DNA from: Protula sp. h YS-2021
Lineage: Eukaryota > Annelida > Polychaeta > Sabellida > Serpulidae
Direction: 5' to 3'
DNA: 64,000 nucleotides
NCBI GenBank assembly: GCA_949752745.1
Contig: OX457031.1
Location: forward strand, 1-64,000
This document shows positions 1 through 9,185 of this stretch, piece by piece. The notes below the pieces were generated by a model. It did no database searches, was not told the DNA's origin, and worked only from the letters and a program-made list of their open reading frames with translations. Positions within the stretch are counted from its first letter, which is position 1. Every line of letters starts with the position of its first letter. The translations under genes and the position numbers were made by a program.

Positions 1-166
1 GTTAGGGTCTAAACCCGGGTTGCATTTTCTTGCGTTTAAAGGGTTGCGACCCGGGGTTACCTTGGAGTAACCTAGGGTTACACCTGTCAATCAAGAGTTT
101 TTTTCTATCATTTAGATGGACACAGAGCCATATGGACACAGAGCCATGTGCACCCTCATCTCTATA
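1..166 (+). repeat. Right end of an A-family module (boundary block 5-166)
   Basis: The window opens on the last bases of a G-rich tract and then a 162-bp boundary block matching those at 772-933 and 2801-2962. In order it holds an AACCCGGGTT palindrome, a GGTTACC hairpin arm, a T-rich stretch, a 16-bp doublet ending in GAGCCATRT, and the terminal CTCTATA that abuts the CCCTAA array at 167. No gene is visible here. Confidence 0.93.
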
Positions 167-219
167 CCCTAACCCTAACCCTAACCCTAACCCTAACCCT
201 AACCCTAACCCTAACCCTA
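167..219 (-). repeat. Interstitial telomeric array (CCCTAA)n
   Basis: About 8.8 perfect CCCTAA units lie on the plus strand, so the TTAGGG strand is the minus strand. The array begins exactly after CTCTATA and ends at a truncated-module junction. Confidence 0.98.
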
Positions 220-821
220 CAGGCTTGGTTCAGGGTCAGGGTTGGGGTAAGGGTCGGGGTCAGGGTTAAGGGTGGGGTCAGGGTCGGGGTCAGGGTCAGG
301 GTTGGGGTCAGGGTTAGGGTCGGGGTCAGGGTCAGGGTTAGGGTCAGGGTCAGGGTCAGGGTTGGGGTCAGGGTTAGGGTCGGGGTCAGGGTCAGGGTTA
401 GGGTCAGGGTTAGGGTCAGGGTCAAGGTTCTGTCAATGTTGAGTTGTGTTGGACTTAGAATATTTTTCAAAGGGTTAGGGTCAGGGTCAAGGGTTAGGGT
501 CAGGGTTAAGGTCAAGGGTTGGGTTAAGGTTGAGTTATTTTGGACTTAGAATATTTTTCAAAGGGTTAGGGTCAGGGTCAAGAGTTAGGGTCAGGGTCAG
601 GGTTAAGGTCAAGGGTTGGGTCAAGGTTAAGTTGTGTTGGACTTAGAATATTTTTACAGGGTTGGGTCAGGGTTAGGGTCAGGGTCAAGGTTGGGGTCAG
701 GGTCGGGGTCAGGGTCAAGGTCAAGGTTGGGGTCAGGGTCAGGGTCAGGGTTGGGGTCAGGGTCACGGTTAGGGTCTAAACCCGGGTTGCATTTTCTTGC
801 GTTTAAAGGGTTGCGACCCGG

Positions 822-839
822 GGTTACCTTGGAGTAACC
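822..839 (+). other. Conserved hairpin in boundary block (A copy)
   Basis: GGTTACC and AGTAACC flank TTGG, giving six pairs of an inverted repeat. The C, E and F versions have a full seven-pair stem (for example 15160-15177 and 46815-46832). The B and D versions carry changed bases that still pair, at 11569-11585 and 43374-43390. Confidence 0.8.
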
Positions 840-884
840 TAGGGTTACACCTGTCAATCAAGAGTTTTTTTCTATCATTTAGAT

Positions 885-916
885 GGACACAGAGCCATAT
901 GGACACAGAGCCATGT
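885..916 (+). repeat. 16-bp doublet next to the telomeric seam (A type)
   Basis: Two tandem 16-mers, GGACACAGAGCCATAT then GGACACAGAGCCATGT, lie just before the CTCTATA/CCCTAA seam. Every family has such a doublet, but the sequence of both members changes together from family to family. Confidence 0.88.
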
Positions 917-933
917 GCACCCTCATCTCTATA

Positions 934-1133
934 CCCTAACCGTAACCCTATTAACCCTCTAGTAAAAATCTACTGACCCTTGGGTTATGGGTTAGGGCTA
1001 ACCCTTGTTACGAACTAATAGGTAATAAAATGCCAAAATCATCATTATACCCTAACCTCTAACCCAATAACTCTATACCATAACCCAACCCATAACCCTG
1101 ACCCTAACCCAACCCTAACCCTAATCCCTAACC
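934..1133 (+). repeat. Degenerate telomeric entry segment of the A module
   Basis: This is a mixture of imperfect CCCTAA units (CCGTAA, CCCTATTAA, CCCAATAA, CCATAA) with short unique pieces. It contains GGGTTAGGGCTAACCC at 989-1004, an inverted pair of telomeric hexamers. It also contains ACTCTATACCATAACCC near 1069-1086, which looks like an eroded copy of the CTCTATA/CCCTAA seam. Matching segments recur in the other A modules, in E1 and E2, and in the F modules. Confidence 0.85.
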
Positions 1134-2072
1134 CAAGTATTTCTCGAGTTATAGGGATTAAGTTGGCAGAAACAGCCCAATAACGCATTTTTTTGGTAAT
1201 AACTTCGTGAAAAATCGTTTATTTTAACAGAAATAAGGCAGAAACGTGCGCGTAATAATACTATTTTATTTGTGTTCGAACTTATTTATCAAAAATTCTG
1301 ACAAAAAATATGAACAGTTTCACTTATGCAAAAAAATGCAGGTAAGGTGCACAGGTTAAACAACGTCATGCGACTAATATCATGACATGACGACTTTATG
1401 AATAAATAAGAATAAATGTGTTTTTGTAGGAACCCTTAGAATCAGAGGATTATTTTGGTGCAATTTGAGTCCTGAAAGACTAAGGAAAGCGGTTGAAATT
1501 TAAAAAACGGGACTTGGTCTCGAGGTAGCAGAGACACCATAATTTTTAGGCATCGTTGACCTTAAACTCAATTTTTGTTATGCTTGTCATAGTAGTAGGA
1601 AAATTATTTTAACAGGGATACAAACTGCGTTCAAGGGCTTTAAAACGCTATATAATTTATGACGATACCTTAAAGACTTTTTCAAAAACATTTAAAAAAC
1701 GCATGAAATTTGGGGTAAAATTTGGCCCATTATTTAAAAATGTCATTTCTTTATAACTTCTAGATAAAATAGAGCCAAAATATTTATGTCACTTATATAT
1801 CATTGCAACACTATTACGCGGTATAAAGTTTGTAAAAATCCATTAAGGGCTTTTGACGATATGGTCAAAAAATTGTCAATTTTTTTAGCATTTTGACATT
1901 TTAACATGAAAATATCAATTTTATTATAGCTTCTACACATAATACAGGCATGACATTTGCAATAATAATAGAATATTTCATGCACTATTAAACCATATAA
2001 AATTTGTAGAAAAACATCATGGACTTTTAACGATATTGTCAAAACATTATCAAACGTTTTCTCCACTTTCAG
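1134..2072 (+). repeat. AT-rich block of the A module
   Basis: AT-rich DNA unlike the telomeric parts. Further A copies end at 4101, 6130 and 8159, and a truncated A-like copy occupies 43575-44002. Diverged copies occur in E (ending 45995, 48065, 50135, 52100) and F (ending 55386, 57538, 59690, 61842, 63994). Its right part is made of imperfect repeats of about 173 bp. A minus-strand frame of 88 codons (1800-2066) is open, but most differences between the A and E versions change the amino acid and the frame repeats internally. I treat it as non-coding satellite. Two AATAAA motifs lie at 1401 and 1411. Confidence 0.88.
1577..2060 (+). repeat. Degenerate repeats of about 173 bp within the AT block
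   Basis: TTATAACTTCTA at 1751 and TTATAGCTTCTA at 1924 begin segments that align along their length. For example TATAAAGTTTGTAAAAATCC in one matches TATAAAATTTGTAGAAAAAC in the next, followed by GGCTTTTGACGATATGGTC against GGACTTTTAACGATATTGTC. A more diverged earlier copy starts near 1577. The spacing is 173 bp, in the size range of many AT-rich satellites. Confidence 0.75.
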
Positions 2073-2800
2073 TATGGGTTAGGGTATCGGGTTGGGGTAT
2101 TGGGTTAGGTTATGTGTCAGGCTTACGGTTGGGTTGGATCAAGGTTGCCTTGTGATTGACTTAGAATATTTTATAAGGCTTGTGTTGGGTAAGGGTTGGG
2201 TTGATGTTGGGTCAAGGTTGAGTTTTGTTGGACTTAGAATATTTTTTACAGGCTTGGTTCAGGGTCAGGGTTGGGGTAAGGGTCGGGGTCAGGGTTAAGG
2301 GTGGGGTCAGGGTCGGGGTCAGGGTCAGGGTTGGGGTCAGGGTTAGGGTCGGGGTCAGGGTCAGGGTTAGGGTCAGGGTCAGGGTCAGGGTTGGGGTCAG
2401 GGTTAGGGTCGGGGTCAGGGTCAGGGTTAGGGTCAGGGTTAGGGTCAGGGTCAAGGTTCTGTCAATGTTGAGTTGTGTTGGACTTAGAATATTTTTCAAA
2501 GGGTTAGGGTCAGGGTCAAGGGTTAGGGTCAGGGTTAAGGTCAAGGGTTGGGTTAAGGTTGAGTTATTTTGGACTTAGAATATTTTTCAAAGGGTTAGGG
2601 TCAGGGTCAAGAGTTAGGGTCAGGGTCAGGGTTAAGGTCAAGGGTTGGGTCAAGGTTAAGTTGTGTTGGACTTAGAATATTTTTACAGGGTTGGGTCAGG
2701 GTTAGGGTCAGGGTCAAGGTTGGGGTCAGGGTCGGGGTCAGGGTCAAGGTCAAGGTTGGGGTCAGGGTCAGGGTCAGGGTTGGGGTCAGGGTCACGGTTA
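2073..2800 (+). repeat. G-rich degenerate telomeric tract, A type
   Basis: Mostly hexamers of the form T[T/C][A/G]GGG on the plus strand, interrupted by the spacer core GACTTAGAATATTTT, with copies starting at 2158, 2231, 2481, 2572 and 2669. The orientation is opposite to the CCCTAA arrays. It has high G-quadruplex potential on the plus strand. Its long open frames of alternating Val-Arg, Gly-Ser or Thr-Leu residues come from the hexamer periodicity and are not genes. Confidence 0.93.
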
Positions 2801-2962
2801 GGGTCTAAACCCGGGTTGCATTTTCTTGCGTTTAAAGGGTTGCGACCCGGGGTTACCTTGGAGTAACCTAGGGTTACACCTGTCAATCAAGAGTTTTTTT
2901 CTATCATTTAGATGGACACAGAGCCATATGGACACAGAGCCATGTGCACCCTCATCTCTATA
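2801..2962 (+). repeat. Boundary block, short form (162 bp), A type
   Basis: A unique-sequence block separating the G-rich tract from the next CCCTAA array. Equivalent short blocks lie at 5-166, 772-933, 4830-4991, 6859-7020, 8888-9049, 44731-44892, 46765-46926, 48835-48996, 50905-51066, 52870-53031, 53997-54158, 56237-56398, 58389-58550, 60541-60702 and 62693-62854. The C monomers carry a 161-bp version, such as 15873-16033. Length is nearly invariant across families although sequence drifts, so this is the most conserved part of the module. Confidence 0.92.
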
Positions 2963-5900
2963 CCCTAACCGTAACCCTATTAACCCTCTAGTAAAAATCT
3001 ACTGACCCTTGGGTTATGGGTTAGGGCTAACCCTTGTTACGAACTAATAGGTAATAAAATGCCAAAATCATCATTATACCCTAACCTCTAACCCAATAAC
3101 TCTATACCATAACCCAACCCATAACCCTGACCCTAACCCAACCCTAACCCTAATCCCTAACCCAAGTATTTCTCGAGTTATAGGGATTAAGTTGGCAGAA
3201 ACAGCCCAATAACGCATTTTTTTGGTAATAACTTCGTGAAAAATCGTTTATTTTAACAGAAATAAGGCAGAAACGTGCGCGTAATAATACTATTTTATTT
3301 GTGTTCGAACTTATTTATCAAAAATTCTGACAAAAAATATGAACAGTTTCACTTATGCAAAAAAATGCAGGTAAGGTGCACAGGTTAAACAACGTCATGC
3401 GACTAATATCATGACATGACGACTTTATGAATAAATAAGAATAAATGTGTTTTTGTAGGAACCCTTAGAATCAGAGGATTATTTTGGTGCAATTTGAGTC
3501 CTGAAAGACTAAGGAAAGCGGTTGAAATTTAAAAAACGGGACTTGGTCTCGAGGTAGCAGAGACACCATAATTTTTAGGCATCGTTGACCTTAAACTCAA
3601 TTTTTGTTATGCTTGTCATAGTAGTAGGAAAATTATTTTAACAGGGATACAAACTGCGTTCAAGGGCTTTAAAACGCTATATAATTTATGACGATACCTT
3701 AAAGACTTTTTCAAAAACATTTAAAAAACGCATGAAATTTGGGGTAAAATTTGGCCCATTATTTAAAAATGTCATTTCTTTATAACTTCTAGATAAAATA
3801 GAGCCAAAATATTTATGTCACTTATATATCATTGCAACACTATTACGCGGTATAAAGTTTGTAAAAATCCATTAAGGGCTTTTGACGATATGGTCAAAAA
3901 ATTGTCAATTTTTTTAGCATTTTGACATTTTAACATGAAAATATCAATTTTATTATAGCTTCTACACATAATACAGGCATGACATTTGCAATAATAATAG
4001 AATATTTCATGCACTATTAAACCATATAAAATTTGTAGAAAAACATCATGGACTTTTAACGATATTGTCAAAACATTATCAAACGTTTTCTCCACTTTCA
4101 GTATGGGTTAGGGTATCGGGTTGGGGTATTGGGTTAGGTTATGTGTCAGGCTTACGGTTGGGTTGGATCAAGGTTGCCTTGTGATTGACTTAGAATATTT
4201 TATAAGGCTTGTGTTGGGTAAGGGTTGGGTTGATGTTGGGTCAAGGTTGAGTTTTGTTGGACTTAGAATATTTTTTACAGGCTTGGTTCAGGGTCAGGGT
4301 TGGGGTAAGGGTCGGGGTCAGGGTTAAGGGTGGGGTCAGGGTCGGGGTCAGGGTCAGGGTTGGGGTCAGGGTTAGGGTCGGGGTCAGGGTCAGGGTTAGG
4401 GTCAGGGTCAGGGTCAGGGTTGGGGTCAGGGTTAGGGTCGGGGTCAGGGTCAGGGTTAGGGTCAGGGTTAGGGTCAGGGTCAAGGTTCTGTCAATGTTGA
4501 GTTGTGTTGGACTTAGAATATTTTTCAAAGGGTTAGGGTCAGGGTCAAGGGTTAGGGTCAGGGTTAAGGTCAAGGGTTGGGTTAAGGTTGAGTTATTTTG
4601 GACTTAGAATATTTTTCAAAGGGTTAGGGTCAGGGTCAAGAGTTAGGGTCAGGGTCAGGGTTAAGGTCAAGGGTTGGGTCAAGGTTAAGTTGTGTTGGAC
4701 TTAGAATATTTTTACAGGGTTGGGTCAGGGTTAGGGTCAGGGTCAAGGTTGGGGTCAGGGTCGGGGTCAGGGTCAAGGTCAAGGTTGGGGTCAGGGTCAG
4801 GGTCAGGGTTGGGGTCAGGGTCACGGTTAGGGTCTAAACCCGGGTTGCATTTTCTTGCGTTTAAAGGGTTGCGACCCGGGGTTACCTTGGAGTAACCTAG
4901 GGTTACACCTGTCAATCAAGAGTTTTTTTCTATCATTTAGATGGACACAGAGCCATATGGACACAGAGCCATGTGCACCCTCATCTCTATACCCTAACCG
5001 TAACCCTATTAACCCTCTAGTAAAAATCTACTGACCCTTGGGTTATGGGTTAGGGCTAACCCTTGTTACGAACTAATAGGTAATAAAATGCCAAAATCAT
5101 CATTATACCCTAACCTCTAACCCAATAACTCTATACCATAACCCAACCCATAACCCTGACCCTAACCCAACCCTAACCCTAATCCCTAACCCAAGTATTT
5201 CTCGAGTTATAGGGATTAAGTTGGCAGAAACAGCCCAATAACGCATTTTTTTGGTAATAACTTCGTGAAAAATCGTTTATTTTAACAGAAATAAGGCAGA
5301 AACGTGCGCGTAATAATACTATTTTATTTGTGTTCGAACTTATTTATCAAAAATTCTGACAAAAAATATGAACAGTTTCACTTATGCAAAAAAATGCAGG
5401 TAAGGTGCACAGGTTAAACAACGTCATGCGACTAATATCATGACATGACGACTTTATGAATAAATAAGAATAAATGTGTTTTTGTAGGAACCCTTAGAAT
5501 CAGAGGATTATTTTGGTGCAATTTGAGTCCTGAAAGACTAAGGAAAGCGGTTGAAATTTAAAAAACGGGACTTGGTCTCGAGGTAGCAGAGACACCATAA
5601 TTTTTAGGCATCGTTGACCTTAAACTCAATTTTTGTTATGCTTGTCATAGTAGTAGGAAAATTATTTTAACAGGGATACAAACTGCGTTCAAGGGCTTTA
5701 AAACGCTATATAATTTATGACGATACCTTAAAGACTTTTTCAAAAACATTTAAAAAACGCATGAAATTTGGGGTAAAATTTGGCCCATTATTTAAAAATG
5801 TCATTTCTTTATAACTTCTAGATAAAATAGAGCCAAAATATTTATGTCACTTATATATCATTGCAACACTATTACGCGGTATAAAGTTTGTAAAAATCCA

Positions 5901-8900
5901 TTAAGGGCTTTTGACGATATGGTCAAAAAATTGTCAATTTTTTTAGCATTTTGACATTTTAACATGAAAATATCAATTTTATTATAGCTTCTACACATAA
6001 TACAGGCATGACATTTGCAATAATAATAGAATATTTCATGCACTATTAAACCATATAAAATTTGTAGAAAAACATCATGGACTTTTAACGATATTGTCAA
6101 AACATTATCAAACGTTTTCTCCACTTTCAGTATGGGTTAGGGTATCGGGTTGGGGTATTGGGTTAGGTTATGTGTCAGGCTTACGGTTGGGTTGGATCAA
6201 GGTTGCCTTGTGATTGACTTAGAATATTTTATAAGGCTTGTGTTGGGTAAGGGTTGGGTTGATGTTGGGTCAAGGTTGAGTTTTGTTGGACTTAGAATAT
6301 TTTTTACAGGCTTGGTTCAGGGTCAGGGTTGGGGTAAGGGTCGGGGTCAGGGTTAAGGGTGGGGTCAGGGTCGGGGTCAGGGTCAGGGTTGGGGTCAGGG
6401 TTAGGGTCGGGGTCAGGGTCAGGGTTAGGGTCAGGGTCAGGGTCAGGGTTGGGGTCAGGGTTAGGGTCGGGGTCAGGGTCAGGGTTAGGGTCAGGGTTAG
6501 GGTCAGGGTCAAGGTTCTGTCAATGTTGAGTTGTGTTGGACTTAGAATATTTTTCAAAGGGTTAGGGTCAGGGTCAAGGGTTAGGGTCAGGGTTAAGGTC
6601 AAGGGTTGGGTTAAGGTTGAGTTATTTTGGACTTAGAATATTTTTCAAAGGGTTAGGGTCAGGGTCAAGAGTTAGGGTCAGGGTCAGGGTTAAGGTCAAG
6701 GGTTGGGTCAAGGTTAAGTTGTGTTGGACTTAGAATATTTTTACAGGGTTGGGTCAGGGTTAGGGTCAGGGTCAAGGTTGGGGTCAGGGTCGGGGTCAGG
6801 GTCAAGGTCAAGGTTGGGGTCAGGGTCAGGGTCAGGGTTGGGGTCAGGGTCACGGTTAGGGTCTAAACCCGGGTTGCATTTTCTTGCGTTTAAAGGGTTG
6901 CGACCCGGGGTTACCTTGGAGTAACCTAGGGTTACACCTGTCAATCAAGAGTTTTTTTCTATCATTTAGATGGACACAGAGCCATATGGACACAGAGCCA
7001 TGTGCACCCTCATCTCTATACCCTAACCGTAACCCTATTAACCCTCTAGTAAAAATCTACTGACCCTTGGGTTATGGGTTAGGGCTAACCCTTGTTACGA
7101 ACTAATAGGTAATAAAATGCCAAAATCATCATTATACCCTAACCTCTAACCCAATAACTCTATACCATAACCCAACCCATAACCCTGACCCTAACCCAAC
7201 CCTAACCCTAATCCCTAACCCAAGTATTTCTCGAGTTATAGGGATTAAGTTGGCAGAAACAGCCCAATAACGCATTTTTTTGGTAATAACTTCGTGAAAA
7301 ATCGTTTATTTTAACAGAAATAAGGCAGAAACGTGCGCGTAATAATACTATTTTATTTGTGTTCGAACTTATTTATCAAAAATTCTGACAAAAAATATGA
7401 ACAGTTTCACTTATGCAAAAAAATGCAGGTAAGGTGCACAGGTTAAACAACGTCATGCGACTAATATCATGACATGACGACTTTATGAATAAATAAGAAT
7501 AAATGTGTTTTTGTAGGAACCCTTAGAATCAGAGGATTATTTTGGTGCAATTTGAGTCCTGAAAGACTAAGGAAAGCGGTTGAAATTTAAAAAACGGGAC
7601 TTGGTCTCGAGGTAGCAGAGACACCATAATTTTTAGGCATCGTTGACCTTAAACTCAATTTTTGTTATGCTTGTCATAGTAGTAGGAAAATTATTTTAAC
7701 AGGGATACAAACTGCGTTCAAGGGCTTTAAAACGCTATATAATTTATGACGATACCTTAAAGACTTTTTCAAAAACATTTAAAAAACGCATGAAATTTGG
7801 GGTAAAATTTGGCCCATTATTTAAAAATGTCATTTCTTTATAACTTCTAGATAAAATAGAGCCAAAATATTTATGTCACTTATATATCATTGCAACACTA
7901 TTACGCGGTATAAAGTTTGTAAAAATCCATTAAGGGCTTTTGACGATATGGTCAAAAAATTGTCAATTTTTTTAGCATTTTGACATTTTAACATGAAAAT
8001 ATCAATTTTATTATAGCTTCTACACATAATACAGGCATGACATTTGCAATAATAATAGAATATTTCATGCACTATTAAACCATATAAAATTTGTAGAAAA
8101 ACATCATGGACTTTTAACGATATTGTCAAAACATTATCAAACGTTTTCTCCACTTTCAGTATGGGTTAGGGTATCGGGTTGGGGTATTGGGTTAGGTTAT
8201 GTGTCAGGCTTACGGTTGGGTTGGATCAAGGTTGCCTTGTGATTGACTTAGAATATTTTATAAGGCTTGTGTTGGGTAAGGGTTGGGTTGATGTTGGGTC
8301 AAGGTTGAGTTTTGTTGGACTTAGAATATTTTTTACAGGCTTGGTTCAGGGTCAGGGTTGGGGTAAGGGTCGGGGTCAGGGTTAAGGGTGGGGTCAGGGT
8401 CGGGGTCAGGGTCAGGGTTGGGGTCAGGGTTAGGGTCGGGGTCAGGGTCAGGGTTAGGGTCAGGGTCAGGGTCAGGGTTGGGGTCAGGGTTAGGGTCGGG
8501 GTCAGGGTCAGGGTTAGGGTCAGGGTTAGGGTCAGGGTCAAGGTTCTGTCAATGTTGAGTTGTGTTGGACTTAGAATATTTTTCAAAGGGTTAGGGTCAG
8601 GGTCAAGGGTTAGGGTCAGGGTTAAGGTCAAGGGTTGGGTTAAGGTTGAGTTATTTTGGACTTAGAATATTTTTCAAAGGGTTAGGGTCAGGGTCAAGAG
8701 TTAGGGTCAGGGTCAGGGTTAAGGTCAAGGGTTGGGTCAAGGTTAAGTTGTGTTGGACTTAGAATATTTTTACAGGGTTGGGTCAGGGTTAGGGTCAGGG
8801 TCAAGGTTGGGGTCAGGGTCGGGGTCAGGGTCAAGGTCAAGGTTGGGGTCAGGGTCAGGGTCAGGGTTGGGGTCAGGGTCACGGTTAGGGTCTAAACCCG

Positions 8901-9049
8901 GGTTGCATTTTCTTGCGTTTAAAGGGTTGCGACCCGGGGTTACCTTGGAGTAACCTAGGGTTACACCTGTCAATCAAGAGTTTTTTTCTATCATTTAGAT
9001 GGACACAGAGCCATATGGACACAGAGCCATGTGCACCCTCATCTCTATA

Positions 9050-9185
9050 CCCTAACCCTAACCCTAACCCTAACCCTAACTCTATACCCTAACCCTAACC
9101 CTAACCCTAACCCTAACCCTAACACTAACCCTAACCCTAACCCTAACCCTAACACTAACCCTAACCCTAACCCTAACCCTAACCC
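9050..9185 (-). repeat. Interstitial telomeric array with an embedded seam
   Basis: CCCTAA units run from 9050. They are broken by ACTCTATA at 9079-9086, which is the last bases of a boundary block, and resume at 9087. This leaves a 37-bp minimal module between two arrays. CACTAA variants occur twice in the right half. The array ends where the B-module G-rich tract begins (GGGTTAAGG). Confidence 0.95.

Larger units (their letters stand above)
167..933 (+). repeat. Truncated A module A0: CCCTAA array joined to mid G-rich tract
   Basis: CCCTAA repeats (167-219) run straight into ACAGGCTTGG, which in the complete A module lies inside the G-rich tract near 2249. The AT-rich block and the first part of the G-rich tract are therefore missing. 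The rest (220-771 G-rich, 772-933 boundary) matches the complete modules. The junction shares only TACAGG-like microhomology. This is one of the clearest left-truncated modules. Confidence 0.92.
934..9049 (+). repeat. Tandem array of four A modules, 2029 bp each
   Basis: The units are 934-2962, 2963-4991, 4992-7020 and 7021-9049. I see no difference between them by eye, and the translated frames in each copy are identical. Each unit holds a short degenerate CCCTAA start, an AT-rich block, a G-rich TTAGGG/TCAGGG tract and a 162-bp boundary block. The short, imperfect CCCTAA segment is the same in every copy. It was therefore copied along with the unit by tandem amplification and was not freshly added each time. 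No gene is supported in the array. Confidence 0.96.

Noticed and set aside
1..166. The window start as a true chromosome end.
   Set aside because: The first bases are a G-rich tract and a boundary block, not a terminal CCCTAA array, so the window is internal to a longer subtelomere.
1381..1420. Tandem AATAAA motifs as a gene's polyadenylation site.
   Set aside because: They lie in AT-rich satellite with no coding sequence upstream, so the motif alone is expected by chance.
1800..2066. Minus-strand 88-codon frame with a CxCxxCxxC-like cysteine cluster, repeated in A and F modules.
   Set aside because: The E version (47814-48059) loses one of the cysteines. Most nucleotide differences between versions change the amino acid. 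The frame also repeats internally because of the 173-bp satellite. There is no sign of purifying selection on protein.
934..2962. A telomere-specific non-LTR retrotransposon, suggested by fixed right ends and variable left truncation.
   Set aside because: No reverse transcriptase, endonuclease or gag-like frame and no poly(A) tail is present anywhere in the window. At most this could be a non-autonomous element, so it is kept only as an alternative mechanism.
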